Shown here piece by piece: positions 1 through 10,510 of a DNA stretch of 62,000 nt. The DNA is from Phoronis australis (lineage: Eukaryota; Phoronida; Phoronidae). The stretch is from the NCBI GenBank assembly GCA_002633005.1, contig NMRA01000320.1, forward strand, positions 358,405 through 420,404, written 5' to 3'. The notes below the pieces were generated by a model. That model made no database searches, was not told where the DNA came from, and saw only the letters and a list, made by a program, of their open reading frames with translations. Within the stretch, counting starts at the first letter, position 1. Each line of letters starts with the position of its first letter. Position numbers and translations under genes: made by a program.

Positions 1-2583
1 TGCACACATTCAAATCTTGTTTCAGCCGTATAATTTTAATTACATTACCCCCCCCCCCCTAAATCCGGCTATGAACTGAAACTAACATCAGACCACGTGG
101 GTTGACAGGAGGTGCATGGATAAAGCTAATGATAAATGCCGATTTAACTATAGTAAGTTAATACACAGCGATTCATACTAACCTCCTAAACAAGCTGCTT
201 TAAAGGTGTTTAACGATTCACTCAAATATTCCAACCTGTGTGAAAACAAGATTACCATTTAAGTTTTAATAAACGAAGTTTCTGCATGAACTAGGAAGAA
301 CCTTCCATGCCAGCCACGCATTGTTCTCCTCAAACTAATTGACGTGCGACATTTCATCATATTAACCTCTTGGTTACAACGGGGGACAGTTCACAGCTAT
401 ACCTGTTTCACAAATGTAGGTTTACAAAAAGGTTCGCTTTTTCCGATACCAAAATAGTTTTGTTGGTCAGTATTTATTTTCGTGTAAACCGTTCATGGAT
501 AACCATTTATTTCATCTTTTAAGAAATTGAACAAAGGTGATACAATTACAGCCCGCAAATCGATAACATGATATGCAGGCTGGTAAACGGTTCGCATGCT
601 TCTCAAGTGAAACATTTTTGTAGGTCAGTATTTATTTTCATATAAACTCTGTGTATGCTCTAAACGTCAAGATCTGTTTTATTCTGACATGATGAAAAGG
701 TCTTAATTATGGTGTAATAAATAATAAATAGGGATTGATTTTTTTTCTGGTCACATCGCATTTTGTATCGTGGTGAGGTGATCATTTGTTAGATAAATAC
801 TGCATACTGAAATTCATCTCAAAACAAAATTGATTAAGTTGAGCGTGCTCCATCAAAATAAACTATTAAATCGTTTGCGTTCAATGCAACGTTGAAATGA
901 AAAGGGCATGTTGAAAGCGATAAATAGTTCAGTGAATGTCGCCAAAAACGTGACAAAGAATAATTGATACGTATTCAAACAACCTGAAAAATCCATTTCG
1001 AGATATTGTTAGTTGGTAACAAATCAAAAGCTCACCAGGTCTAAGAGTGAGAGTTTATTGATCACTGCCCTACAATGAGTCTAACATGGTTCCCAGGGCT
1101 AACAACACTGACGTTACTGTAACATCGTGTAAGGTTCAACCTATCTAATGGGTCTGTGGAGCAAGGCTAACTCACCAATACTTACATATCTATCAATTTC
1201 GTGTTGAAAACTTTTGCATTGGAAATTGCACAGTATGCCATAAGCAATCATTTACACTTAGCACTGTCTATGCATGCACAGCGGGCATTTACGTTTCACA
1301 GTCTCAAAACTTGTGACATTTGTGCTCATAATATCGACTGATTCTTTTTCATTGGTATTAAGCCTACCTGCTAATTTTAGTGAACATATCCCAAAACAGT
1401 ATGGGGGCGGGTAAATTAGTCGCTTTCACCATAATGAACGATCGACCTTTGGAAGTACACGCCCCTCAGGAAGTTCTGACGTAACGACGAAGTAACCTTA
1501 ACGTGTATTAGATTCAGTTGTTGAGTAGTGTACCTGTTCTACGGCGCTTGGGACCCCTATATTTCCGGACACAAATGCAAACTCGAAATCATTTTCGATA
1601 TTTCCTAATCTTCTCTAGAAGGCACATGCACTTACGATAATTGTCTTTGATGTCAACTAAAGATCGCTATAAATTATCCAGATAATAAGTAAACAATCCA
1701 GCTCGCGTGCCCAACAGTTAGAAATTCCCGTTTGAATTCGAAATCTCGAGTTTGAAATCGCGTTTATAAGTCAGGTCAGCCAACCTGGATTATATGCACT
1801 CAACTACCTAAATCTCATCACTAGAGTTGGCCCCACTACTCAACAACTACTAAGTCAACAGAGTTCTTTCACTAAAACACGTTAACAGAAAATACTAGAC
1901 ACGACTTTGTAGCTAAAAGATTTACGCCACAGACTTTACAAGTTACATACAAAAACAACCTTCGTGGAAATTACAAGGATCTTCGTGAAAAATCACCGTA
2001 GTTTTAAAAAACTCAATCACGTGACTACAAAATCTGTGGTCGACCGTGAAAAGTGACTGAAGACTGAAGTTTGGTATTACGCTCCCACTTTGGCAATGCA
2101 AGTGGTAGCATAGTCACAGCCTAGTAGAAATAACTTGGCATTTTTGTCAACAAACTGATTAGATTCTGTGAACATCAATGATTTCATAAATGTGCAATTT
2201 CATTGGTTTACAATTGTTTGTTCTTAAAGAACAATTTATGAAAGTTAGCCCTTGGCAACGGTGACGGTCAATTCGCATTCGGCCCTATTTAGCTTGGTAA
2301 GAAACCATTATTGAATTAAAACATTTACTCTTCCAATAATGGTCTCGTAATATTCTTTACCCTGATAGGATTTCAATTAAGTTACCAACAAGAACATCAA
2401 AAACATCAGCGACAAAAGAAAACGCCTAAGACCCGACGTTATTAGAGTCGATCAACCATAAAGTTGTGAATTCGAAAATGGCGCATGTAAGTTTCTGTCA
2501 CTTGATCGAGTTACGACAATAACAGACATCAAACAACGACAATGTGGGTAATCATTTTGTTTAGGTTAAAAGTCAAGAAACAC
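1..2583. other. intergenic DNA, no gene recognised
   Basis: AT-rich sequence with a short C homopolymer near position 50. No long reading frame and no recognisable protein similarity on either strand. An ATG followed two codons later by a consensus splice donor occurs at 2479, but nothing supports it as an exon. Confidence 0.6.
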
Positions 2584-2586
2584 TTA

Positions 2587-3765
2587 CAGCCGATTTCATA
2601 AAGGTGGTTTAAAGTTAAACCTGGTTTAAACTGGACTTAGACCAGGTTTAATGATAATCTGCATTTCATAAAGGTGGTTTAACTTTTATACCAGTGGTTT
2701 TGTAAAACCTGGTTTAACTCCAGTTTAGACCTGGTCTAAGTCAGTTTTCATTTCACCAACGAGGTCTATATCCTTTAGACCTGTATTAAGACCTTAAACT
2801 ATGTTTAACTTTAGACTTGGTCAGACCCAGGTTTAACTGTTAAATATGTCAGACTTGCATGGTATATGTACAACTGAACGATGCCGCGGTGTGCAATTGC
2901 GACGCAGTTTTAGAGCAAAAATGGACTACTTCCAATATTCAGGTTTACTACGACACGAGATCAAACGTAGCAGGGGCGGATCCAGGATTTTTTAAAGGGG
3001 AGCGGACGGTCAAGGACTTTTTGAAAGGGGGGACCAAGTCAACAATTTGAAAATTATAGATTTGATATCATTAAAATCAAGGGAAAAAGGGGGCTCCGGA
3101 CCCATTGACCCCCCTGGATCCGCCTATGCGTAGACCAGTACGTGCTGGAGTGTGTCCTGCGGATTCCTCAGAATACGACTGGTCGAGCAGGTCTCATCGT
3201 CGCAAGCCTGACGGATTTGACTTAAGACAGCATCCTCTGATTCTTCTGACTGAGTTCCACCTTCACTGTTCTCCGATTCAATGTTGCCGGGAAGGGGTCT
3301 TGCCCCCCCTTTGGCCGCGAAAAATAAACACTAAAATAACACGGAAATAAATTTGGGCATTTATCATTTTACATCTAATCATCAGCATGTTCTTTAATGT
3401 GTGTGTGTGTTGGGCACACAAATAACATTTTTCCTCATGAGAAAAGCTTTTATACCTTTGTCGTTAATGTCTGCACAAGGCTGATTCTACTGGTGTATGC
3501 CATTCTATACCCACGTGATCAAGGTTTCATTGAAACACTTCAATAGTTTCTTTGTTGGGTTTACCTAGCTCGACACAGTTGGGTGCCTTTGATACTTTAA
3601 ACCTGGTTCTGCTGAACCAGCTCCCTTGTCTAGCAAAACCAGGCTTTCAGACTTTTAAACCATGTTGGTGAAATGCAAGTTAGGTTTAAAATTAGACCAG
3701 GTTTATGAAGACCAGGTTTAAGTCTTAAACCTGGTTTTGTTAAACCACCTTTATGAAATCGGCTG
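2587..3765. mobile_element. non-autonomous DNA transposon with TIRs, PIF/Harbinger-like
   Basis: The ends are a perfect 24-bp inverted repeat: the left end begins CAGCCGATTTCATAAAGG at 2587 and its reverse complement ends at 3765. Both ends are flanked by TTA (2584-2586 and 3766-3768), a 3-bp target duplication of the TWA type used by PIF/Harbinger elements. Subterminal regions carry many copies of an ACCTGGTTTAA-like motif in both orientations, about 2615-2850 and 3595-3740. There is no transposase reading frame, so it would need to be mobilised in trans. A second, smaller MITE is nested at 2971-3124. The superfamily is inferred from the target duplication only. Confidence 0.8.
2971..3124. 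mobile_element. small MITE nested in the 2587-3765 element
   Basis: It starts GGGGCGGATCCAGGATTTT and ends with the inverted form CCCTGGATCCGCC. The interior (TCAACAATTT..AGATTTGATATCA..AAAATCAAGGGA) recurs at 7380-7435, so the two are copies of one family. Its position inside another transposon makes it the younger insertion. Confidence 0.7.
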
Positions 3766-4085
3766 TTACAGTTCAAGTCGATAACAATCATGAAGAGGTT
3801 AGGCTGACAGGCATAGCAGCTTTTTCTTCGAAATCGCTGTCCCCCATTCTTCCAAGAAATCGCGACGGGGTCAACGGAGACAAGGTCAAGGAGACTTGTT
3901 CCGTGAGACACTCGGTAGAAAAGTTAGTGTGATCACGTGCTTGTAAAGACTTGCATGATCTTGCGGTTTCACGAGATTCTTGCGTCTACATAGATGGGTC
4001 GTATGCGGGTTAGCAAGGGAAGGGCAAATGCCAATGGATTAGGGAAAACTTAGGGAGATTCGGGCACGTCAGAAAAAAGCATACA

Positions 4086-4490
4086 TTGGGTGCAACCGCT
4101 GTCAACGTACACCATGCAATTAATCCAGCACATGATTTCGTAAAAAGGGCTAAAATGCCTTCGTGGTTACCTAAATGGGAAAAATATCTAAGACCTGCTC
4201 TGTGCATTTATATTCCAATTTGTGGGTCCATGTCGCGTCATGATAGTGCCAGACACGTCATCACTAAACATTTGTATGATAAATTAGATTTCAAAAGAGA
4301 GCTTTCATTTGACAAATCTGTTTCCAACAGTTCAAATCAATTTTCGAAAGAAACGATTTTAGTAGTCTTAGGGAGATTCTACATAGCGTTCTCATCAAAA
4401 AGAATATTCCATAGAAATAACAATTTCAAACTTTGCGAGGGCAATGATTATTTTTATCGGATATGGAACGAAAAATATTATCTACAGTGA
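4086..4490 (+). CDS. unrecognised 134-codon open frame
   Basis: An open frame of 134 codons from ATG to TGA. It resembles no family I know and no splice signals clearly frame it. It may be a decayed repeat or a chance reading frame; a basic, aromatic C-terminal half is the only notable property. No function is proposed. Confidence 0.12.
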   Translation: MGATAVNVHHAINPAHDFVKRAKMPSWLPKWEKYLRPALCIYIPICGSMSRHDSARHVITKHLYDKLDFKRELSFDKSVSNSSNQFSKETILVVLGRFYIAFSSKRIFHRNNNFKLCEGNDYFYRIWNEKYYLQ

Positions 4491-5229
4491 TGATCTGATG
4501 TCGATGGTACACTAAGGGAACTGTGAAACTGTGAGAGGAGTGTATTGAATGGTGGCAGGGGGCTCAAATACTATCAGTTGAATGGAAGAGCTCAATAATC
4601 CATAGACGGTTGGTTTCCGTCCGATACAATAATGAAGTGGTCGCAGATGCTCTAATCAGTGTTACATATGTTATAGGGTATAAACCGTCCTTTTTGAATT
4701 CAGATATGTATTCTTGCATTTTTGTAAAAAAACGACAACGGGCATACTTCATCTGAATTGGTTTTGCTATTGACTCGCACTGCTTCTGGTCTGCACTTGT
4801 ACCACAGATCAACCACTAGATGAGCTTATCTTTTGCTCTTTTTCTACAGACGTTCAGACATACGTCACATGACTTAATATTTTAAATTTATATTTTTAGA
4901 CAAATATCACATTTAGTGTCCAAGATTAAGAACTTGCTGTTTTCAACATCTAAGAAAACTTTTAGTTTTCGATTATAACAATGTTGAAAAATGCGTTTTT
5001 ACAAAGAGTGTGAAATAGCCTAAAACTTGATGTCAAATCATATTTCACGTTTATTTGTGTCAAAAACTTGTGGCCCAAATTTCATTAACATCCAATTTAT
5101 ACAGACACATTTTCTCATGCAGTCAACACATTTAAGAGTTTTCCTCTTTTCCGGTATGTAAAATACAGGTACTTGATTACAGGGATATCCGGAGACTCGG
5201 AGTGGAACAGGCGTGTAAAGGATTCTTGA

Positions 5230-5593
5230 GCCGGGCGCTTTCAGTGAACTTCTCTCATTGCGACGTGACGTGTTCATTATATCCTTTTCGTATGAACATG
5301 AAATGTTATTCGTCTTCCACAAAGTTATCATCGCAGATCAAACAATGTCTATCGTCATAATCTATTTTCTCATGCCAACCCACTTCTACTTGTATTTTAT
5401 TGGAGCAACGTAAACGAGTAAATGTCTGAATGTAACTCCGAGGTAACAGCAGGTTAAGATACGGCTCAAAATGATACAGTATCTTAAAGCTACGGTAGTA
5501 CTTATGGCGTTTTGTATTCAGCTCAATGTCTGCATACCAACCTTGCTCGTGGCACCCTTTTGATTCATTGCGAGAAGATACGAGCTTTCGCAT
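5230..5593 (-). pseudogene. LINE ORF2 C-terminal remnant
   Basis: On the minus strand the translation has the signature found after the reverse transcriptase of many non-LTR retrotransposons: an RLRCSNK-like stretch, then ICDDNFVEDE followed by HFMF. This is the usual C-x2-C and EDExHF pattern of the zinc-knuckle tail. A stop codon interrupts directly after EDE (near 5306) and another follows near 5260, so the copy is dead. Family recognition comes from memory of the motif; the clade cannot be assigned. Confidence 0.6.
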
Positions 5594-5599
5594 GCGTTA

Positions 5600-7300
5600 C
5601 CTTGATTTAACCAAATTTCATGAAAATCATATTTTGATAACACTTTTGTGACGATACTCAAGTTTACTATCCATTCTGATATAGTGTTAGCTAACATGCC
5701 ATGTCTAGAAAAGCATACACGGCATACTCCTATTAAAAAATTAAAATAACCTAAGGGAAATAAAAACAGTTGATACTATTAAGTTTTTTAATTGATTTAG
5801 GTAGCATATTGTAACTGAAATTTCCAATAAAATATCAAAAACAAACGGCATATTATCTATCTTGAACCAGTGTATTCCAAACCACGCTTTACTTATTTAC
5901 AGTTGTTTAATTGTATCATACTGTTCATTTGGTATATGCCTGTAGGGTTATCGCTTAAGAAGTTTCCAAGAGCAAGTCGCCTTTTTTCCATGCGTATACA
6001 GTCTGAAAATTTCGGAAAACAGTCTGCCTGTAGATGTCACTGATGCTTACACATTTCGCGCCACGCAGATTTTGGCGTCGTTCTTAATCCGTGTCAATTG
6101 CGAACATGCGACCGTTACATAAAGACGTGTCATGTGATGTGTAATTACTGATGAAGTCGAATTGAGTATTTTGTATTCGTTATTATTATTATTGTATGCA
6201 CACGTGCAACTCCCTAATCATTTCACATTTGTAGTTTCGAGGATGACTTCAGATAATATACTCTATCCCGTAAAACCAAGGTGTTAATATTGATTACGTT
6301 GAATGCGTTAACCACACGTCAACTATTATACTGCTTCTTGATGATATATTTAACATGTCTTGCTTAAAGTTTTCTTACAAATTCATGAATAATCAATTAG
6401 CACAACATTTCTATAACTCTAGCATTCAATAAAATGTGCACCAAGAAAATACTTCACGAGTCACATTTCCTTCGCAATACAGAGAAATTTTCGTTTCAGG
6501 ATACGCTAGTTTAACTACCACAAGATATTGACACTACCTTTTTCAAGAAGGGCAGTGTCCCTAAAATGCTTCGAGTATTACATTCCACACTTAGTACACA
6601 GCTATTGCATACCTCACATTGTCACTGACAAAATATCAACTCACAGCCTGCAAGCATTCATTTGTTTTACAAAAAACACTCTATAGAGTAGACAAATATA
6701 ATGAAAATTGTTAAATAGATCGTTGTTTCATCTGTTCATGAAATTGAATCCTTATGTTCATTTACTAACTTCCAAGTGCTCTTATTAACTCTTTTAATTA
6801 CAATGTGTTATGATTTAATTGTTTATTCACTGAGTGTGTTTATTTTTTGTATAGTGGCATACTTTCAGCAGCGTAACTCACCATGGTACTTCTGATGTAC
6901 ATGAAGAACTATGGAAGGCATTACCACTCGACCGAGTATTCCTCTTCTCGTTAGAAAACGTCGTACGGAAAATGACGAATATTGTATCGAATGAGCGTGA
7001 GTCGTATATGAATCAATCGCTTTTCGTATCGTGCACAAACGTGTGAACCTTACTGAGGTTACTGGACAAAAATAAATTTTATGTGTTTAGCCATTTCATG
7101 TCAACACATTATCGAAAATAGGCACACACCGCGAGCATTTTGAGTCCTAGAAAGAGATTGTTGGGTTATTCCCAAGGGCATGCATCTCACGTAAGTAGCT
7201 GTACTTGATGGGCAACTGGGAGAACACGCGCGAGGGGGAACCCCGCGGGAATTAGGGTGCCCCACAAGAAATTTTCAGAATTTGTTTGTGTTAACATTTG
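5600..7300. other. intergenic DNA, no gene recognised
   Basis: AT-rich DNA with a short (TTA)n run near 6181. No coding similarity, RNA gene or transposon ends were recognised. Confidence 0.5.
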
Positions 7301-7317
7301 TTTGTGTTCATTTCAGT

Positions 7318-7471
7318 GGTAACCTCCTGGAACGGTTCCATGATTTTTAAAAGGGGACGGAGGTGGTATCAAGGATTTTTAAAAAGGGGGGTCCAAGTCA
7401 ACAATTTTTAGATTTGATATCACTAAAATCAAGGGAACAGGGGGTCCGCACTAGCTTGGATCCGCTTAGGC
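7318..7471. mobile_element. second copy of the 2971-3124 MITE family
   Basis: It shares the core TCAACAATTTTTAGATTTG and ATCAAGGGAACAGGGGGTCC and the terminal TTGGATCCGC with the 2971-3124 copy. The left end is diverged, so that boundary is approximate. Confidence 0.6.
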
Positions 7472-7764
7472 TGTCACGTTCTATGAAAAAGTCGCAGGAA
7501 TCTTTCTTTACATGGTTGTCAGTGTGTTTACATGAGCTTTGAGCAACGTAATTGGTTAGACATATGTACACTGTACACCATCTTCCGACTGTCTGATCTA
7601 CACAATTAATTTCTTGCGTACCACCGTGAAAAGTTGACATTGCCGCATTTATTGGATGCAAAAGGGCAATTTCCAGGCCGTCCATCCAAGAGTGCATCCC
7701 CCTGAGCGGGGTCCTTACTATGAAAGACAAGTTGCCCAAATACTAGTGTAAAAGACTATTTCAG

Positions 7765-7916
7765 TAAAAATAAAGCACACCGAAGTTCTCGGGCTTTTTG
7801 GCCATCACTCTCCGTTCATAGCGGATTACACCGAACCGCCGTCTGAGCCAGAAATGTATGAATGGGATCCGAAGACGACTCCAATTTCTTCAAGTGCCTG
7901 TGTCACCCGAGATTAA
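7765..7916 (+). CDS. possible terminal coding exon, protein unrecognised
   Basis: A TTTCAG acceptor at 7759-7764 is followed by two bases and then 49 open codons ending at TAA (7914-7916). The peptide is acidic and proline-rich, with FIADYTEPPSEPEMYEWDP, and has the composition of a cytoplasmic tail rather than of random DNA. An AATAAA signal lies at 8076-8081. No upstream exon was identified, so this could be the last exon of an undetected plus-strand gene, an exon relic, or chance. Confidence 0.2.
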
Positions 7917-8089
7917 TAAGGCTTCAAGATTCCTCATACATGCGTCTAGTTTTTGAGCGATCTCTTGGAAAGCAAATTGAATCATTATAAACAAGGAGAA
8001 CAAGCTTTAGACAAAAACAAACATTACCGACCGGAACTAGTGAGCAGACGATGTCCATTTTTAAGCCAGTGCATAAATAAAGCCAATAA

Positions 8090-8918
8090 GGGCTGTTCCA
8101 GCAAAATCTGTATGGGAGGGGGGTAAGGCACTTTTATTTCGTACCCACCTCCCATATTTTTCATTTATTTCTCCAACCCATGACCCATAATTTTTTAATT
8201 ATTTTCAATAGGTTAAAATATAAAATCCAACACTTGCAAACAAATTGCCTCCAGGAGGACCTGTTAAGAACTTAGACGATTGACAGACAAGAACTAGTTG
8301 TCTTGTCCAATATTGTCAAAAACTAAAGTAGCCTGTGAGCAATACTTTTGGCAGCCACCAGGTGTATCTGTTCACCATGTGTCTATAATTTCAGTGAACG
8401 TTTTTTCATTTATAAGGATCTATGAATCTCAAACTGTCTCCACGAACTCTTTTATAATTCTATGTCAAGTGAATATTGGAACTTGTTTATCTTACTCCTC
8501 ATACTTTTTATTTAAAAATCATCAATTTTCTTATATGTGTTAACACCAGTTTAGTGTTGCATAACTTTTCAATTCAATAGGACCTGCAGACCAACAGTTG
8601 GCTCAAAGCAAGTTGCCCATGACTTGATTAATGGCTTAGTGAGCATATTGCCTGCTGTACACTGGCAATATGGGCTTTTTTGTATTGGGATAAGTTAGGA
8701 TATATGCCAATTGCATTTTTCGAGTTTTGACGGCTGAAGTAACCAACAGGTCAACATTAACAGGTCAAAAAATACCACCCATTTTAATGCATCGCTTCTT
8801 ACAGGAACGCTTCTTACAGGAACGACCACCCATGATTTGAGTTTTTTTCTGAAGACCACCACCCATGAATTTTTATTTCTACTGCCGTCCCCCCACACGG
8901 ATTTTACTGGAACAGCCC
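8090..8918. mobile_element. MITE with TIRs and TAA duplication, 829 bp
   Basis: The left end GGGCTGTTCCAGCAAAATC pairs with a right end reading CGGATTTTACTGGAACAGCCC. TAA flanks both sides (8087-8089 and 8919-8921), the TWA target duplication seen in PIF/Harbinger elements. No transposase is encoded. The ends differ from those of 2587-3765, so it is a separate family. Confidence 0.75.
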
Positions 8919-9023
8919 TAAGCAAACACATGTTTTACTGAAAGCCCAAAATAAGTTACATTCAATGCACCCTTTACTATATATTTTTGATATGTACAAC
9001 GCTAAAGCTGTAACTGTACATTT

Positions 9024-9554
9024 TTGGAAAACACCAATGCAAAATTGCGCCGTGCTGTAGTTATTCTTACAACTATAGTTTTTCTCGTGATGAAAACCCA
9101 GCTCGTGTTTTTTCAAATACTGTATGAAAAAAATGCTGTTATAAACCACACGTGCTCTTCGTCATTAAAATTTTATTTCTTAAACGCAAACAAACTGACA
9201 CATTTGTATGAATGTTTCACGGGGGTTATTGATGTTTTATCAGCTACCATGCTCGTGAACACTGGTGAACCGAACAAGATGGACAAAAACACATACGCGT
9301 TGACTATTGAGTTGTTGTGTTCATATTGTTCACGTTTATTGTATGTCACTATGTGGTCCCCTGTGCCATTTTATTTTAGATTTATCCACAGGTATTCAGC
9401 AGTGTGTAGCACACCCTTGAGAAAGAGCGCATCGCTCGATACGTGGAGTATTTTAATATATTTTAGTACCGACGCTCGTCATTTTAGTTTTACTAGTTTT
9501 ACTATTTTATATTTTTATTCGTCGGTAACTGACGGCATTGTAACATCTATTTGA
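9024..9554 (+). CDS. unrecognised 176-codon open frame
   Basis: An ATG-to-stop frame of 176 codons that is rich in aromatic and hydroxyl residues. I see no domain and no supporting splice or polyadenylation signals. AT-rich sequence gives such frames by chance; a decayed repeat is also possible. Confidence 0.12.
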   Translation: MENTNAKLRRAVVILTTIVFLVMKTQLVFFQILYEKNAVINHTCSSSLKFYFLNANKLTHLYECFTGVIDVLSATMLVNTGEPNKMDKNTYALTIELLCSYCSRLLYVTMWSPVPFYFRFIHRYSAVCSTPLRKSASLDTWSILIYFSTDARHFSFTSFTILYFYSSVTDGIVTSI

Positions 9555-9559
9555 TTTCA

Positions 9560-10250
9560 CTATTGAGTTCCAAGCTTAAAACACGCACAGCTTTCTAGTA
9601 CTTAAATCGTCCTGAATATTTCTCAAATGTTACATTTCCTTCTACAAAATTGATATACAGGCCAAAAATTACATGGCACACCCAGAAAAGGTACACATTT
9701 TTAATTTAAGGTTTAAAACTAGATACAACGATAATTTCAAGAATCTTAGGTGAACTAGGATTTACCATGACGGTAAGAATAAATTGCACAAAATTATTCT
9801 ATTTCTTTTGCTACAAGACTTGAATGATTCGTTTCAGGACAAACGGTGGCGGTCAGGGTAATTGGTTGGCAGGTAAACGCCGGGGATGCCTTTCACATCA
9901 ACCATCTTAATTACAAAACTCTGGAGCTTCCAATAATAGCTAAGCGCAAACTACACAATTCAAATCAGTAAGATACTGGTGATTTAATACAAATATCACT
10001 CTATAAGTCACAAACTTGCTTAATATAGTCTGGTTAACCCATATATTTGTGTGTGTGGCTACGCCAAATCCTACACTAACTTGAATGAATCATGCGTGTC
10101 GACGATTCTTAGTCGTTTATGCGTTACCAGAAACAGTCCACGTTTCAGAAAACCAGCGCAAACCGTTGTGCATGAAGCATTTATATACAAACTTTCGTTT
10201 GACTTTTGAGGTGGGGTTCTTAAATTGGTTAAAGCAAATGACATTGACCT
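9560..10250. other. 3' flank of ZNFX1, nothing recognised
   Basis: AT-rich sequence downstream of the minus-strand ZNFX1 stop codon. It probably includes the ZNFX1 3' UTR, but no single polyadenylation site can be chosen with confidence. Confidence 0.4.
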
Positions 10251-10325
10251 TTTCTTAGTAAACGTATCTACGTCCTGTATTGCCCGTTAGTAATTTAGAA
10301 TTTTCCCTTTGTACTTTGATGGCAT

Positions 10326-10510
10326 CTAAAACATGTAATTTTCTAAATTTGCCTGTTCTGACCAGGCAGGATAAGCAGCACCGTCCATTTCCGGTGCAAA
10401 AGTGTTTCTGTCCACGAGGCGATGATTCATTCCGCCAATCCGCGCCTTGCATTCAGGGCATGTGCTCTCCTGGTTCGCTCCACCACAATCACCTATGGCG
10501 TACACATGAC
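10326..10510 (-). CDS. ZNFX1: ZNFX1 last coding exon (RZ zinc finger)
   Basis: An ATCTTTTTAG acceptor is followed by GT, which completes a glycine codon with the preceding exon. The encoded stretch HVYAIGDCGGANQESTCPEC is the conserved RZ finger shared by ZNFX1 and RNF213. The frame ends in ENYMF and a TAG at 10326-10328. Confidence 0.92.

Noticed and set aside
2479-2487. ATG GCG CAT followed by GTAAGT as a first coding exon
   Set aside because: Such short matches occur by chance, and no following exon could be found.
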